A stretch of 64,000 nt of DNA from Synanceia verrucosa (lineage: Eukaryota; Chordata; Actinopteri; Perciformes; Synanceiidae), in assembly GCA_029721515.1 (NCBI GenBank), contig CM056563.1, positions 6,329,454 to 6,393,453 of the forward strand, in the 5' to 3' direction. Below, piece after piece: positions 1 to 11,939 of this stretch; position 1 is the stretch's first letter, and every line of letters begins with the position of its first letter. The translations under genes were made by a program, and so were the position numbers. The notes under the pieces were generated by a model. That model was given only the letters and a program-made list of their open reading frames with translations. It was not told where the DNA came from and made no database searches.

Positions 1-300
1 ACGACTGTATGTTGTATGAATTATAAACCATAAGTATAAGGGAAATATTTAAACACCTGGATTATGTAAATTATAGAGCATATGATAATATGCTCTATAA
101 ATAAAGTAATTATTAGAGCACATTAACAAATAAATATGCACATTTTGATTTGATAATGTGCTCTATAAATGAAGTTACTATTACACACGAAGATTCGGAC
201 AATGTCAATCACACATTTATTCCAGAAATAAAAAAAAAAAGAAAACTATGTATAATAATATTAAAAAAAGTGTGAGGTTAAAGCGGGGATGCATACACCG
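1..300. other. AT-rich spacer, no gene seen
   Basis: AT-rich sequence with a short inverted repeat around agagcatatgataatatgct (about 75-94) and a second agtgctctataa-like copy near 160. It lies 3' of the MADF-type gene. It may be the untranslated end of that gene or part of a DNA transposon body. No coding region is visible. Confidence 0.4.
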
Positions 301-3300
301 TCAGATGGTGTCCTCTGGGTCACTCTGCAGTGGTTTACAGTGTGGGGCAAAGTTCGGTGTTGAGTGGGGGAGTGAAGAGGACGGTGGATGGCGCTCAGCA
401 TCCTGGGCATCGTAGATTTGGTTCATGATGCTGCGTTTCAGTCTTGTCAGACTGGATGGGTTATGGATCTGTCTGAGTTCTGCAGCAACCTGATTCCCAA
501 ATGTGGTGAACTGGTCTGCAGACTCAACCCTTGCGGCCATCTGCTTTAAAAAGACGAGCTTCTGCAGCTCAATCTCGGTTTCTGTGGGCCGTCCTTTACG
601 TTTCCCTCCCCGCACAGCCGACTCTGTTGGCACCCTCTGCCTGGATGTCTGGTTGTCTGCTGAGGCAGAAGGAGCTTCCTCAACACCAGATGACTCTCCA
701 TCATCTGTCCAGTCAGCCGGGGAGGGGCGGGAAGTGCTGGGCGATGACCGCTCTGCTGTCCACTCTGAGGAGTCAAGCTCCTCATTTGTTGTAGGGAGAG
801 GAATATCAACCTGCCAGAGAGGTGAAAGAATCAGTGTCAGTGTGCAATTAGACATACTGCATACATGCAAAACAAAGAAGAAAAAAGGTAAAATAAAAAC
901 AAAAAACACCCTAGCGGATCATTTTATGGCAATTACTGATCAGAGTTCTTAAACATGCCCTTACCGGTTCCCTTAATCCTAACCCTAACCTCCGTTCAGG
1001 AGAAAAGCATGAAGCTGCTGATAGATTGACACATCCATCCTTGCAGACATCTTTCCTGCTATTACTTTGAAATATTACGATTCAGCGGCGCGTTGCGACA
1101 GCGACAAAACTCTTCCAAATTTTGCCCTCCGGCTGCCTCTGATTTTTTCAGCTCCATAAATAATATTACTCAAGTGAGTGAAGCTGATAGTGAATTTTGT
1201 GATAGGGTAATTTCTTTGGGTGAAGTTTCAGATGCCATAAAGCACTTACAAGTCAATAAGTCTCCTGGAACAGATGCTTTACAAACAATTTTCTGACTCC
1301 TTAGCCCCCTCCCTTTTAGAAGTCTTTAAGGAAAGCACTGATAGGGGTGCTCTCCCTCCCACTTTATATCAGGGTCTTATCACTCTGATTCCCAAACCGA
1401 GAAAGGATCCTTCATTCCTCGATAACTGGCGTCCGATTACCTTACTAAACAACGATAATAAGATTCTTGCACTGATCTTTGCAAATAGATTATTTATGTT
1501 ATTGGTGAATGTCAGACTGGATTTATGCAGAGTCGTCACATTTCAAATAACATAAGATTAATTTTAGATTTATAGATTACCCAGAATTCATGCAGGATAA
1601 CAGCTTTATTCTCTTTTGGATTTCTATGAGGCATTTGATTCTTTGGAACATGACTTTATTATTACTGCTTTAAGTAAATTTGCTTTTGGTCAATCCTTTT
1701 GTAATGCAGTCCATACGTTATATTCCAATAGCAACAGCTCTATAAAACTTACTAATGGTACTTCCCCAAGATTTTCTGTGATTTTCTGTGTGCTCTTATG
1801 ACAAAGGTGGTCTAAGCTTTATTGATTTTGGTGCTCTTAACAATACCTCCAAGGTGAACTGGATCAGAAGGTATCTGGAAAACCCCACATCCTTCGCGTG
1901 TTCTCGAAGTTGGGCGGCCTCAATTTCTTATTGCTTTGTAAATTACGACTTTCCAAAGTTATCACTTAAACTTTCTCACTTCCATCAACAGGTTCTTTTA
2001 GCGTGGTGTTTGATTTACAAACACTATTTCTGTTTTTAGACAAATGGTTTAACAATGGAATTGTTTTGGTGAATAACTTATTCAAAAAAAGATGGTCTGT
2101 TATATAATGACTCTGAATTTCTTATGCGCTATAATGTACCAAAGAATTCTCAGTGGTTTTTGATGCCATTCCTGCTGGTCTGTGCATGTTATTCAAGCGC
2201 TCTAACAGCTCTCCCTCCCTGTCTTTTAATCCTCCTGATGTCTCACAGTACAGTATGTTTCAAAATGACCTAACTTCTATCCCACCTGCAACTTCCTATT
2301 GGGCAAATTTTGTGCCTGATATTGAGTGGGAAAAAGTCTGGACATTATCACAAAGATTCTTTTTAACACACAAAGTAAAAGAGATCTCATTCAAATTGTT
2401 ACACAGATTCTATCCTACAAATCAATATCTATTAAAATTTAAAACATGCCAAAAACATCCTGAAACTTGTCCTCATTTATTTTGGTCTTGTGAGTTAACC
2501 CATGTATTTTGGAGGAACTTCCACAAGTTTATTGCTGATTACATCCTCTCTAACTTTAACCTCCACTATAAGAATGTTATTTTTGGTTTTCACATTTTTG
2601 ATTGCAAAGACAATGATGCATTCTTTTTTATAAACTTGTTTTTTATTGATGGCAAAGTTTCATGTACACAGATGCAAATTTGTTAACAGAAAACCTGACT
2701 TCCTTGTATCGAAAAAAGAAGTCAAATTGTATCTAAAGACTATTTTTCATCCAAAAACGCGAAGGCCTTAAAAACTGTTAACGTCTGCCAGTTATTAGAC
2801 TTATTTACAGGAAATGCACTCTCGCATGCTTGAATTACACTAAGAGACATTAAAAACGCAACATTGTATTTTTTCGATATTAATTTGAATTTTCATAATT
2901 TATTGGGTGACTTCACTTGGTATGATACTGAACATGAATGAACAAAAGCAACAATAGAAAAATGAATGGACATGGATTATAAATGTCAGTATCTTGTGTG
3001 ATCGTCGTGGCATAGACATGATGAGAGCGTTGAGTTCGGCCACTGGAATCGCTTCCCGCTCTTCCAAGAGTGCAGTACGGAGATCAGCAACCGTCACCGG
3101 CAGTGGAATACGATGCTGTACACGGCGATCCAGATTGTCCCAAAGGTGTTCAATCGGATTCATATCCGGGGAATAAGGCGGCCAGTCCATAACCTGCACA
3201 TTATGTCTGTGCATAACGTGCCTGCAGGCGTGAGATAGTGCATCTGTGGACGCCAAAATGCCTGGCTACCCTCGCTGGGGCGGCAGTAGCTCAGTCTGTA

Positions 3301-4876
3301 GTGACTTGGGCTGGGAATCGGAGGGTCGCCAGTTCAAGTCCAGGTCGGACCAAAAATGTGGAGAGTGGACTGGTAGCTGGAGAGGTGCCAGTTCCTCCTC
3401 CTGGGCACTGCCGAGGTTGCCCTTGAGCAAGGCACCGAACCCCCAACTGCTCGGGGCGCCTGGATAAGGGGCAGCTCCCTCACTCTGACACCTCTCCTCT
3501 AATGCATGTGCATGTGTTTGTTTCATGACTTGTGTGTGTAATGTGCAACTGAAAAATATATGTATATATACTAACAGAGTGAAAAAATGTAATTTCCCTC
3601 ATTGAGGGATTAATAAAGGAATTCTTCTTCTTCTTCTTCTTCGGTCATTCTGGATCTCAGCATACCAATGGCCTGCTCCCTCATGTTTGCTGCTAAGCGT
3701 GGCATGGTGACCGTCTGTGACAGCTTGCATTTTTCCTCCGGGTTTTTAAAGCCTTGACCAGTTGAGCTCAAATCACCAAAAGAACTCATTGAAAGCTTTC
3801 AAACAATGTCCTAACGAAGCACACATGCAAAAACAGGGATTGGTACCGTCTGCCACGTTAATTTATTGTTTGAGCTGAAAAATGTGGCTCCATAGTTTCA
3901 ATAGCCACGAGTGGTAGTAAACAAAATATTCTTTTATATACAAAGTAGCTGTATCCAATTTTATTTTACATTGACTTTGTTGCGTTTTTAATGCATTCTT
4001 CTTGTTTCTCCTGTTCATTATATTTTTGTATATGTTTCTATATTCTGTTCTTGTTAAAGTCTCAATAAAGACTTGAAAGAAAAAAAAGACAGTGACGAAG
4101 CTCTGTCGGTAAAAATTGTGAGGAGAGGAAGTTACACCGTTTTGCACATGCGCAGTACAAATCGGGTTTCCGGTACGGATCGGGTAGTGAGAGTGTTCAC
4201 GTTTAACAACAAAAAGCTCGCTGAGCTGACGACTGCCTCACCCCGATCTGAGGGAGGGGTGTGGAAAAACCGTCACTGACGTACCGATTGGCCGAAAATC
4301 GTGTAGTGTGAACAAGGCATTAGAAGAAGCAGAAAGGTGTGTGTGTGTGTTGTGTACACTGTTGTACTTACATCGATCTCACACGGCCGGTGAACAATGT
4401 GTGGCCTGATGAACTCCATTGCCCTGAGGAGCCATCTTTGTTTGTGTGTCAGGTCTTTGTTCACACTGCCGTTAGGTTTGGGTTTTATAAGCCTGGAGTA
4501 CTGGGTCCTCAAAGACAAGGCCCTGGTCTTCACCTTCTCAACTGAAAGATAAGATTGAAAAAAACAAAAGAACAATGCTAATTGCAGGACATTTTGGTAC
4601 ACAAAGTTTGTTGCAAGCTATCGTCCGTCACTCTAGGTTACAATATAGTGGACAACACATTACCTTTAGCACTGTATTTGCCTATTCTAAACACATTTGC
4701 TCACCTGGCTGCTTCAGACTAGCCGCCACTGCACGCCAACTCTTCTCCTTTTGGACCCGGTTGTGGTAGAGCTCGTGCGACACGTCATAAAGGCTTGGGT
4801 GCTCCCGCCATTGCTCGATCAAACTCTCCAACGTTTCCTGTGTCCACGGACACCGCAAATCCTTTCTTGCCTGCAT
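301..4876 (-). CDS. MADF-domain protein of Harbinger/PIF accessory type, three exons
   Basis: I join three exons: 4876..4705, 4541..4372 and 810..301. The splice sites are good: donors G|GTGAGC and GAT|GTAAGT, acceptors TTTCAG|TT and TGGCAG|GTT. The phases agree (1, then 0) and the joined frame has 282 residues and a stop. Residues 1-110 form a MADF (Myb/SANT-like) DNA-binding fold: CPWTQETLESLIEQWREHP, then LYHNRVQKEKSWRAVAASL, then KTRALSLRTQYSRL. The acidic Ser/Pro-rich middle leads to a Lys/Arg patch (GGKRKGRPTE) and a helical tail (LQKLVFLKQMAARVESADQF). This domain order is typical of proteins that accompany Harbinger/PIF transposases, where the MADF protein binds element ends and brings in the transposase. 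It could equally be a host gene derived from one. Intron 2 (811-4371) is full of later insertions, yet the reading frame is unbroken. No transposase is visible in the window. Confidence 0.7.
1090..2850 (+). mobile_element. Tx1/L1-like LINE remnant, internally deleted
   Basis: Reverse-transcriptase signatures appear in order on the plus strand: VNKSPGTDAL (about 1252), LITLIPKPRKDPSFLDNWRP (about 1375), a DFYEAFDSLEHDFI block (about 1617), then after a jump GGLSFIDFGALNNT (about 1806) and a C-terminal zinc-knuckle-like CPHLFWSCE stretch (about 2470). The catalytic YADD region is missing, so there is an internal deletion near 1795. Frameshifts occur at about 1290, 1560 and 1800. The gene is dead. 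The style matches the Tx1 group of fish L1-like LINEs. It sits inside intron 2 of the minus-strand MADF-type gene. Confidence 0.75.
2840..3840 (-). mobile_element. Tc1/mariner remnant split by a SINE
   Basis: The minus strand keeps the transposase C-terminus at about 2970-3256. It includes VMDWPPYSPDMNPIEHLWDN, the block that carries the last acidic region of Tc1 DDE transposases. The N-terminus, beginning MPRLAANMREQAIGML, is at about 3705-3640. The catalytic middle is missing. A tRNA-derived SINE (about 3277-3641) sits between the two halves. Non-autonomous and inactive. Confidence 0.7.
3277..3641 (+). repeat. tRNA-derived SINE
   Basis: The head looks like a tRNA gene with pol III promoter boxes: A box TAGCTCAGTCTG (3287-3298) and B box AGTTCAAGTCC (3331-3341). 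The body continues to a LINE-like tail, ccctcattgagggattaata (about 3597-3616), followed by (TTC)n ending at about 3641. The tail probably lets a partner LINE mobilise it. It was inserted into the Tc1 remnant. Confidence 0.8.
3842..4371. other. Intronic filler of the MADF-type gene
   Basis: This is the part of intron 2 nearest exon 2. It contains a short poly(A)-like run (about 4077-4088) and a GC-richer stretch with gtgtagtgtgaacaaggcat at about 4301-4320, which resembles the end of a DNA transposon. I see no coding region here. Confidence 0.3.
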
Positions 4877-5011
4877 TGTTCCTGTTGTTGTTCCTCTTGT
4901 TATTGTTGTAGCTGTTCCTGCTACCGCTTCGGCTACTTCTTCTTCTTCTGTTGATTATGAACGGCGACTGGCATCCAACTAACAGGCGCATTGTCGCCAC
5001 CTACCGGACTG

Positions 5012-5355
5012 GAGTCCATCCATCCATTTTCTACCTCTTATCCTCATAGGGTCGTGGGGGGGGCTGGAGTCTATCCCAGCTGTCTTAAGGTGAAAGGCAG
5101 GGTACACCCTGGACAAGTGTCCAGTTCATCACAGGACACATAGAGACAGACAACCACTCACACTCACATTCACACCAACAGTAAATTTAAATTAACCAAT
5201 TAACCTAATCCCCATGCATGTTTTTGGATGGTGGGAGGAAGCCAGAGTACCAGGAGAGAACCCACGCAAACACGAGGAGAACATGCAAACTCCACACAGA
5301 AAGGCCCCGGGCCTGGGATTCGAACCCAGTACCTTCTTGCTGTGAGGCGACAGTG
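5012..5355 (-). repeat. Dispersed teleost repeat with (GGAT)n tail, probably a LINE 3' end
   Basis: Read on the minus strand, the element starts near 5355, runs through conserved blocks such as gttctcctcgtgtttgcgtg, and ends at a (GGAT)n tail near 5020. This repeat is common in fish genomes and is probably the 3' part of an RTE/Rex3-like LINE or a derived SINE; the family is not certain. A very short 5'-truncated copy lies in eftud2 intron 1 at 15893-15939. Confidence 0.65.
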
Positions 5356-6628
5356 AGTATTAAAATACTTACCCTAATTTGTCTGTAAGAGTATTCTAGT
5401 ATCAACTTTAGGTTGCAGAAATATCCATGGAGGAATGCATCTAATTCTAACCGTTGAAAGGTTTCTAAATTGTACTGTTTGTTAATTTCCCATCCAAAGT
5501 CTTTGCCAGTAAATGTTATGTATTCCCAACAACTTTGCAGAACAGATGAGGCTATATATCTGTTTCCTTTTCCCTGAATTCTTATCCAGTATGTTAATGA
5601 TAGTTTAGTTCTTCTTAAATACAAAGGCATTTCACTGGATTCCACTATCAGCATCTTAACAGGCATGGTATTAAGTGCTCCAAGACAGAGTCTTAACGCT
5701 CTGTATTGCATTCTGTCTAGTTTTTGTACATGACTTTTTGCAGCTACATTAGACACCACACATTCATAATCCAAGGTGGCTCTCTAAAAGGCCCTATATA
5801 TATGTAGCAGCGCCTCTCTGTCAGCTCCCCATGCCCGACCGGTCAAGCATCTCATGAGGCTTAGCACCTTTTTACATTTAGTCTCAACTTTTTCAAGGTG
5901 ATTTTTCCATGTATCTTTATCATCTAGTCATAAACAAAGATATGTTAATTCTTAAACTCTTTCCATGGGCTTACTATACAGTTAACCCCTGCTTATTGTC
6001 TATTTTCTTTTTTGTGATCAGCATATAACATGATTTTGAAGCAGAGATTTTTAATCCCCAATCGTAAGACCATCTCTCTATACCTATTATTGCTTTTTGG
6101 ATGTTTTTCAGAAGTTATGACACTTTTCCCCCTTTTCCAGATTGCATGTATACATCATCTGCATATAGTGAGGAATGGATCCCAACCCCTGTATTCTTAA
6201 ATATATCATTAATCATTATATTAAATAGAATTGGACTGATGATGCTGCCTTGTGATATTCCATTTCTTATGTCAAAACTATCTGACGTTTCAGAAGCTGC
6301 TTTTACTTTAAATGTCCTTTTTGATAAGAAGTCCATGATCCAGTTATATAAACGACCACCTGTACCTAACTTATTCATTTTAATTAACAGACCTTCTCAC
6401 CACATGGAATCAAAAGCTTTCTCGATGTCAGTGAAAACTATCGCCATAGCTTCTTTCATATTTGGGTGTCATTACTCACTTTAATGAATGCATCGGTTGT
6501 GGATCTTCCATTCCTAAAGCCACTCTGATACTCTTTTTGTTTTTCCTTCAATAAGTATGATGACTTAACCTGAAAACAATCATTTTTTAACAAATTGACA
6601 TCATTTTAGATGTAATTTCAGCTGGACT
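5356..6628 (-). mobile_element. I/Nimb-like LINE fragment (reverse transcriptase)
   Basis: The minus strand encodes reverse-transcriptase blocks: LGTGGRLYNWIMDFLSKRTF, NGISQGSIISPILFNIMIND and the catalytic SLYADDVYMQ (about 6360-6130). Further on comes LQYRALRLCLGALNT-like sequence with MPLYLRRTKLSLTYWIRI (about 5740-5590), a layout seen just after the RT in I-clade (Nimb) elements of fish. Frameshifts separate the parts. The upstream end is cut at about 6628, where the poly(A)-like end of an L1 begins, so the L1 probably inserted into this LINE. Both ends are incomplete. Confidence 0.7.
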
Positions 6629-6883
6629 TTTTTTTAAACTTTATTTTTAATTGAGATTTTTAGTTTCACAATGGGAACATAACACAGAAATCATTACAGA
6701 ACAGTCAGGTCACCACGGGAGACAAAAGCATCCAGTCACAGGTGGAAGTTTCTCTACTGCAGGTGGGCTCATCCACAAGGTGAAAACATTTCAGAGACAG
6801 GTAGGTACCACTGGTTAGCATCAAACAGTCATCACAGTATCGACAATGGACAAATGGAAAACAGTCAAAAAAGGGGTGTTGTA

Positions 6884-9800
6884 TTATCCCATTTTCTCGT
6901 TTACATATAGTAACCATTTCGACCAATACTTCTGGGCTTTAATACCATAGAATCGTAGGAAGAGGTCAGCATTTCCATCTCGTATGATTCTTTCCCCCGT
7001 GGCTGTCCACTCTCTCACTGTTGGTGGTTCCTTCTTTAGCCATTTCCGTTCTTTCTTGCTGGCTATCAGCAGTGTTTTCAAAAGGTATTTATCCTGGAGG
7101 TTGAGTTCAGATGAAAAATTACAGATGTATATGGTCTTCAAGTTATGCTCAATCTAAAAACCAATAATTGATTTTATTTCTTCTTGCCAATAAGGTTGGA
7201 TTACTGGGCAACCCCAAAAGACATGAGAGTGGTCAGCCATCACATTATTACAGTCTCCAACAATACTCAGATTCAGTTCTGCCATTCTGTAAATATGTTC
7301 TTTTCGTGGTTATGAAAAACCTAATGATATTCTTCCATGCAAACTCCCTCCACTGCTCTAAATTGGTGGTGGAGGAGTTAATTTGACATATGTTTAGCCA
7401 CGCTTCCTCTGTCAGTGTTATATTTGCCTCCTTCTTCCAGGTGCATTTAACATAGAATGTTGAGATTTTCTTGTAAGATTGCAAACCTAAATATATTCTG
7501 GAAACCACGATTTTACCTTTGTAGGCATCAGTGAGAATGTCAGTAAAATCCCTGTCACTTTCTTCAAGTGTTTTAATGTTTCTATCAAAATGATGTCTAA
7601 GCTGTAAATATCTATAGAAATCCTGTTTGTCTAAATCATGTCTTTCCTGCAGCTGCTGTAAACTTGCCATGCCAGTATCAGATGAGATTACACAATATGA
7701 CGTGATGCCTTTTCGAGTAAATTCTCTAAATCTCAGATCCAGTTGTGCTGGTCTGAAATCTCTGTCATTTTCAACCCACCTTAATAATCCTACTGTCCTC
7801 TCTAGGTGTGAATTTGAAACCTCCCTGAACCAGATGTTAAGGAGAACTTTAGTAAGGTCACTTAAATTACTGGAGTATTTGGTTCGTAGGCTTTTATCAC
7901 CTAGCAGAGATTGAAGAGGGATATCAAGTTGGCTCAGTTCCAGTTCCTTCCATTTTGCATCATAACCCTCATCACACCAGTAGACTGCATACTGCAGTTG
8001 AGCTGCTTTGTAGTAGCTCTCTAAACATGGGAGCGACATCCTTCCTTCATCTTTTGCTAGTTGTAAGGTTTTGTAGCGCACTCTTGGTTTGTTTTTCTGC
8101 CATATAAACCTAGATATGATCCGTTCCATTCATTAAACTGTTTAGGAGGTATTTACACAGCTGGGGACTTACAAAGAAATAACACTTGTCTTCACTGTCT
8201 CTATTCGGTTATACAGATCAAGTGTCAGAGGAGCCCATCTGTCCAAATCATTTTTAATCTTGTGTTTGTGATAATAACATAATTTGCATCATAAATCTCC
8301 TTTAAGGTCTTGGAGATATTAACACCCAAATATTTCAGAATGTTAGTTTTCCATTTAAATTTAAACATTCTAAACATTCTGTGTTTTGGGGGTGAGTAGT
8401 TAAAAATGAGGGTCTGGTTTTTCTCTATGTTTAGTTTATATCCTGAATAGAGACCAAATTGATCGAGGCAAGACATAAATTTGGGCAGATTGGTATCAGG
8501 GTCAGACAAAGTCACCAAGAGGTCGTCTGCATACAGACATGTTTTATACTCTCTACCCTTAAATGAAATTCCCATGATTTCTGGCTCTATGAATAATGCA
8601 AATAAAATAGAACACAATTGACAGCCTTGTCGGCATCCTCACTCCAAGGAGATTGTGCCTGAAAGATTGCCATTTATTTTAATTTGGGCCACTGGAGAAG
8701 TGTATATGGATTTAAGACAACTTATGACCATATCATAACCAAAGCGCTGTAGGACCAAATATAAAAACTCCCACCGTACGGAATCAAACACTTTCTCTGT
8801 GTTGAAGCTAAGGATTTCATCTTTCTACTGCTCATAATGTCTATAAGGTGTAGAGCTCGCTTTGTGTTGTCTTGTGTGTGTCTATTCTTGATAAACCCTG
8901 TCTGGTCTGTTTCAGTCAAGTCTGGGATAATGTTATCTAGTCTGTTAACAATTATTGAGGTGAATATTTTGTATTCTGTACAAAACAGAAATAGGTCACT
9001 CTGTCCTGTCTTTCCCTGGTTTTGGTATTACAGAAATTATGGCTTGTTTCCAGGACGGTGGAGTCTCGCCCCCTTGAAGCATCAAATCATTTTAATAGCA
9101 ATGGTGTGAGGGAATCCCTGATAATCTTATACCACCCAGAGGGCAGTCCATCCCCTCCAGGTGCCTCACTTGATTTCAGTTTCCAGATGGCCTTATCAAC
9201 CTCTGCTTTTGTTATTTCTGTGGTTATCTGCTTGTTTTGTTCTGAGCCAATAGATGGAAGGTCTGGAGAATCTAGGAAATACTTTACTGTTGAGGGCTCT
9301 GCTAATTTGGGTTGACTGTATAGTTTTGTATGGTATATTTCAAATGACTTGTTTATTTCTTCTGGTGTAAGACATATCTGGTTGGTAACGGGATCTTTTA
9401 TTCTAAAAATGGATCTTTCAGACAGTTGTTTTCTTAGTCTCCATGCCAATATTGTTTTTTGCTCAGGGGCCATTTTCATAATAAGTTTGTTTGACATACT
9501 TCAATTTGAGTTGCACCTTATCATCAAGTTTCTTATTTAGTTCTGATTTTATGGCAGCTGTTTATTCTAATAGCGCTGGATCGTTACTCTCTATGTGCTT
9601 CTGTTCCAATGTGTCAAGTTCATTCGTTAGAATTTTGAGTTTTTTAAGCTTTTTTTTCTTTTGTGATGCCCACATTATAATTTTCCCTCGCAATACTGCT
9701 GTTGAAGCATCCCATGAAAGACTTGGTGACACCCCTGTGTCTGTATTAAATTCTTCATAATCCTTAGTTTCTTTTTAATAAAATCCTCAAATTTCTTATC

Positions 9801-11560
9801 ATTTAGTAGGGTAGTATTGACTCTCCAGATTGTGTTTTTTAGCTGACCATCCAAATGTTTCAGGTATACACCAGAGTGGTCTGATAAATCTCTAACACCA
9901 ATGTTGCAATCTACAGGGGTTGGACAATGAAACTGAACACTGGCCAATTTAGTGTTGGAGGTTTCATGGCTAAATTTGACCAGCCTGGTGGCCAAACTTC
10001 ATTGATTGCACATTGCATCAGTAAGAGCAGAGTGTGAAGGTTCAATTAGCAGAGTAATAACACAGTTTTGATTAAAATATTGCAATGCACACAACATTAT
10101 GGGTGACATATCAGAGTTCAAAAGAGGACAAATTGTTGGTGCACGTCTTGCTGGCGCATCTGTGACCAAGACAGCAAGTCTTTGTGATGTATCAAAAGCC
10201 ACGGTATCCAGGGTAATGTCAGCATACCACCAAGAAGGATGAACCACATCCAACAGGAGTAACTGTGGACACAAGAGGAAGCTGTCTGAAAGGGATGTCT
10301 GGGTGCTAACCCGGATTGTATCCAAAAAAAGTCCACCTTTACTGTCTTTCCCACAACCGGGAGAGTTATGGTGTGGAGGAGCCCCAAAGAAGCGTACCAC
10401 CCAGACTGTTGCATGCTTAGAGTGAAGCACGGGGGTGGATCAGTGATGGTTTGGGCTGTAATATCATGGCATTCCCTAGACCCAATACTTGTGCTAGATG
10501 GACACGTCACTGCCAAGGACTACTGAACCATTCTGGAGGACCATGTGCACCCAGTGGTTCAAACATTGAATCCTGAAGGCGGTGCTGTGTATCAGGATGA
10601 TAATGCACCAATACACACAGCAAGACTGGTGACAGAGTGGTTTGATGAACATGAAAGTGAAGCTGAACATCTCCCATGGCCTGCACAGTCACCACATCTA
10701 AATATTATTGAGCCACTTTGGGGTGTTTTGGAGGAGCGAGTCAGGAAACGTTTTCCTCCACCAGCATCACGTAGTGACCTGAACACTATTCTGCAAGAAG
10801 AATGACTCAAAATCCCTCTGGCCACTGTGCAGGACTTGTATGTGTCATTCCCAAGATGAACTGATGCTGTATTGGCAGCAAAAGGAGGCCCTGCACCATA
10901 CTTATGAATTATTGTGGACTCAGTTTCATTGTCCAACTCCTGTATAACTCTGTCTGTCTGTTCTCAATACAAAGAAATAATCTATTCGTGAGTAGACTAC
11001 ATGGGGGTGGGAAAAAAGTAAACTGTTTAGCAGATGGGTGAAAGTCCCTCCATACATCAATTAGGCCAATTCTTTCAATCATTTTCTTTATGATTCAGAG
11101 ATAAATTTTTTGTTGGATTTGAAGAATCCAGGGTGGGTGCAACTGTACATTCCAGTTCCCCCCACAGATCAATACACCAGAAACTTCTGTAGCTACAAGA
11201 TCAAAGATTCTATCAACCAATGCCCTATCCTGTCATGGCGGTCTGTAAATGTGAAGTAATGTTACTTCCTTTGAGTCTAGCGTTCCCCTCACTGAGACAA
11301 AACACCCTTCTTTTTCTGTGATCTGTTTGGAGAGCTGGAAGTCCACTTTGTTTGTGATAAGTATTGCAACTCCCCTTGCATGACCGTTTGAATAAGAAGA
11401 GTATAACGTATTTTTAAAACCCATCTTCTTTAGTTTCTCATGGTCTGTTTGTAACATATAAGTTTCTTGCAAAAAAAAAAATTGTGTTATTTTCTCTTCA
11501 TCTTGGCTATGAGCTTTCCCCTTTTAATATGACTTTGTAACCCATTAACATTAAGTGTTC
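6884..11560 (-). pseudogene. L1 ORF2 pseudogene (endonuclease plus reverse transcriptase)
   Basis: Recognisable ORF2 segments run in the right order on the minus strand: endonuclease 11,560-11,000, RT 9,900-8,220, C-terminal domain 8,129-6,884. Removing the Tc1-like insert joins the endonuclease end (SRIDYFFVLRTDRQS, just right of 10,945) to CNIGVRDLSDHSGVYL (just left of 9,912). This matches the SRIDYF...SDH ending of L1 endonucleases. Frame breaks occur near 8,130-8,225, 8,620-8,720 and 7,145-7,250. Confidence 0.75.
9914..10942 (+). mobile_element. Complete but internally deleted Tc1-like element with TA duplication
   Basis: Terminal inverted repeats start CAGGGGTTGGACAATGAAAC on the left and CAGGAGTTGGACAATGAAAC on the right (reverse complement). 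They are flanked by TA at 9912-9913 and 10943-10944, the target duplication of Tc1/mariner elements. The body is 1,029 bp, shorter than the roughly 1.3-1.6 kb of autonomous relatives. Plus-strand transposase pieces include a helix-turn-helix start (GDISEFKRGQIVGARLAG, about 10,103) and the catalytic block AVYQDDNAPIHTA followed by LPWPAQSPHLNIIEPLWG (about 10,585-10,720). Stops and a missing middle part make it non-autonomous. It split the L1 ORF2. Confidence 0.85.
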
Positions 11561-11939
11561 TGTGTTCTTGTTGAGACATAAATCATTAGATACAGTTGCT
11601 TCCTCCATCATATACACCCAGGGTGACCTTAACATTACAACTTCAGTATAGGAACAATAACAAAGAACTTGTAAATTGAAAACATTCCCATTCCCATTAA
11701 GAGGGAAAACTGATTGGAAAGGGGGGCCTCAAATAGATTACAGCAAACTATAGATCATCTAATACAGATGTTATTATTATGATTTTAATAAAGGAAAAAA
11801 ACTGACAGTTTCTCAGTTTAAATAGGGTCTCTTAGTTCTTATGCTGGTTTAGATCACCGTGCTGGCTTACCACAGGGATGTTAGGTAGTTGATCACTTTG
11901 GTGTGGGGGCGGTCTCTCCACTGTCACAGTGATGAGTTT

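Noticed and set aside
503..952. 149-codon plus-strand open frame
   Set aside because: It is the shadow of the last exon of the minus-strand MADF-type gene.
3277..3350. A functional tRNA gene
   Set aside because: The A and B boxes are there, but no proper cloverleaf or anticodon arm could be drawn, and the LINE-like tail shows it is a SINE.
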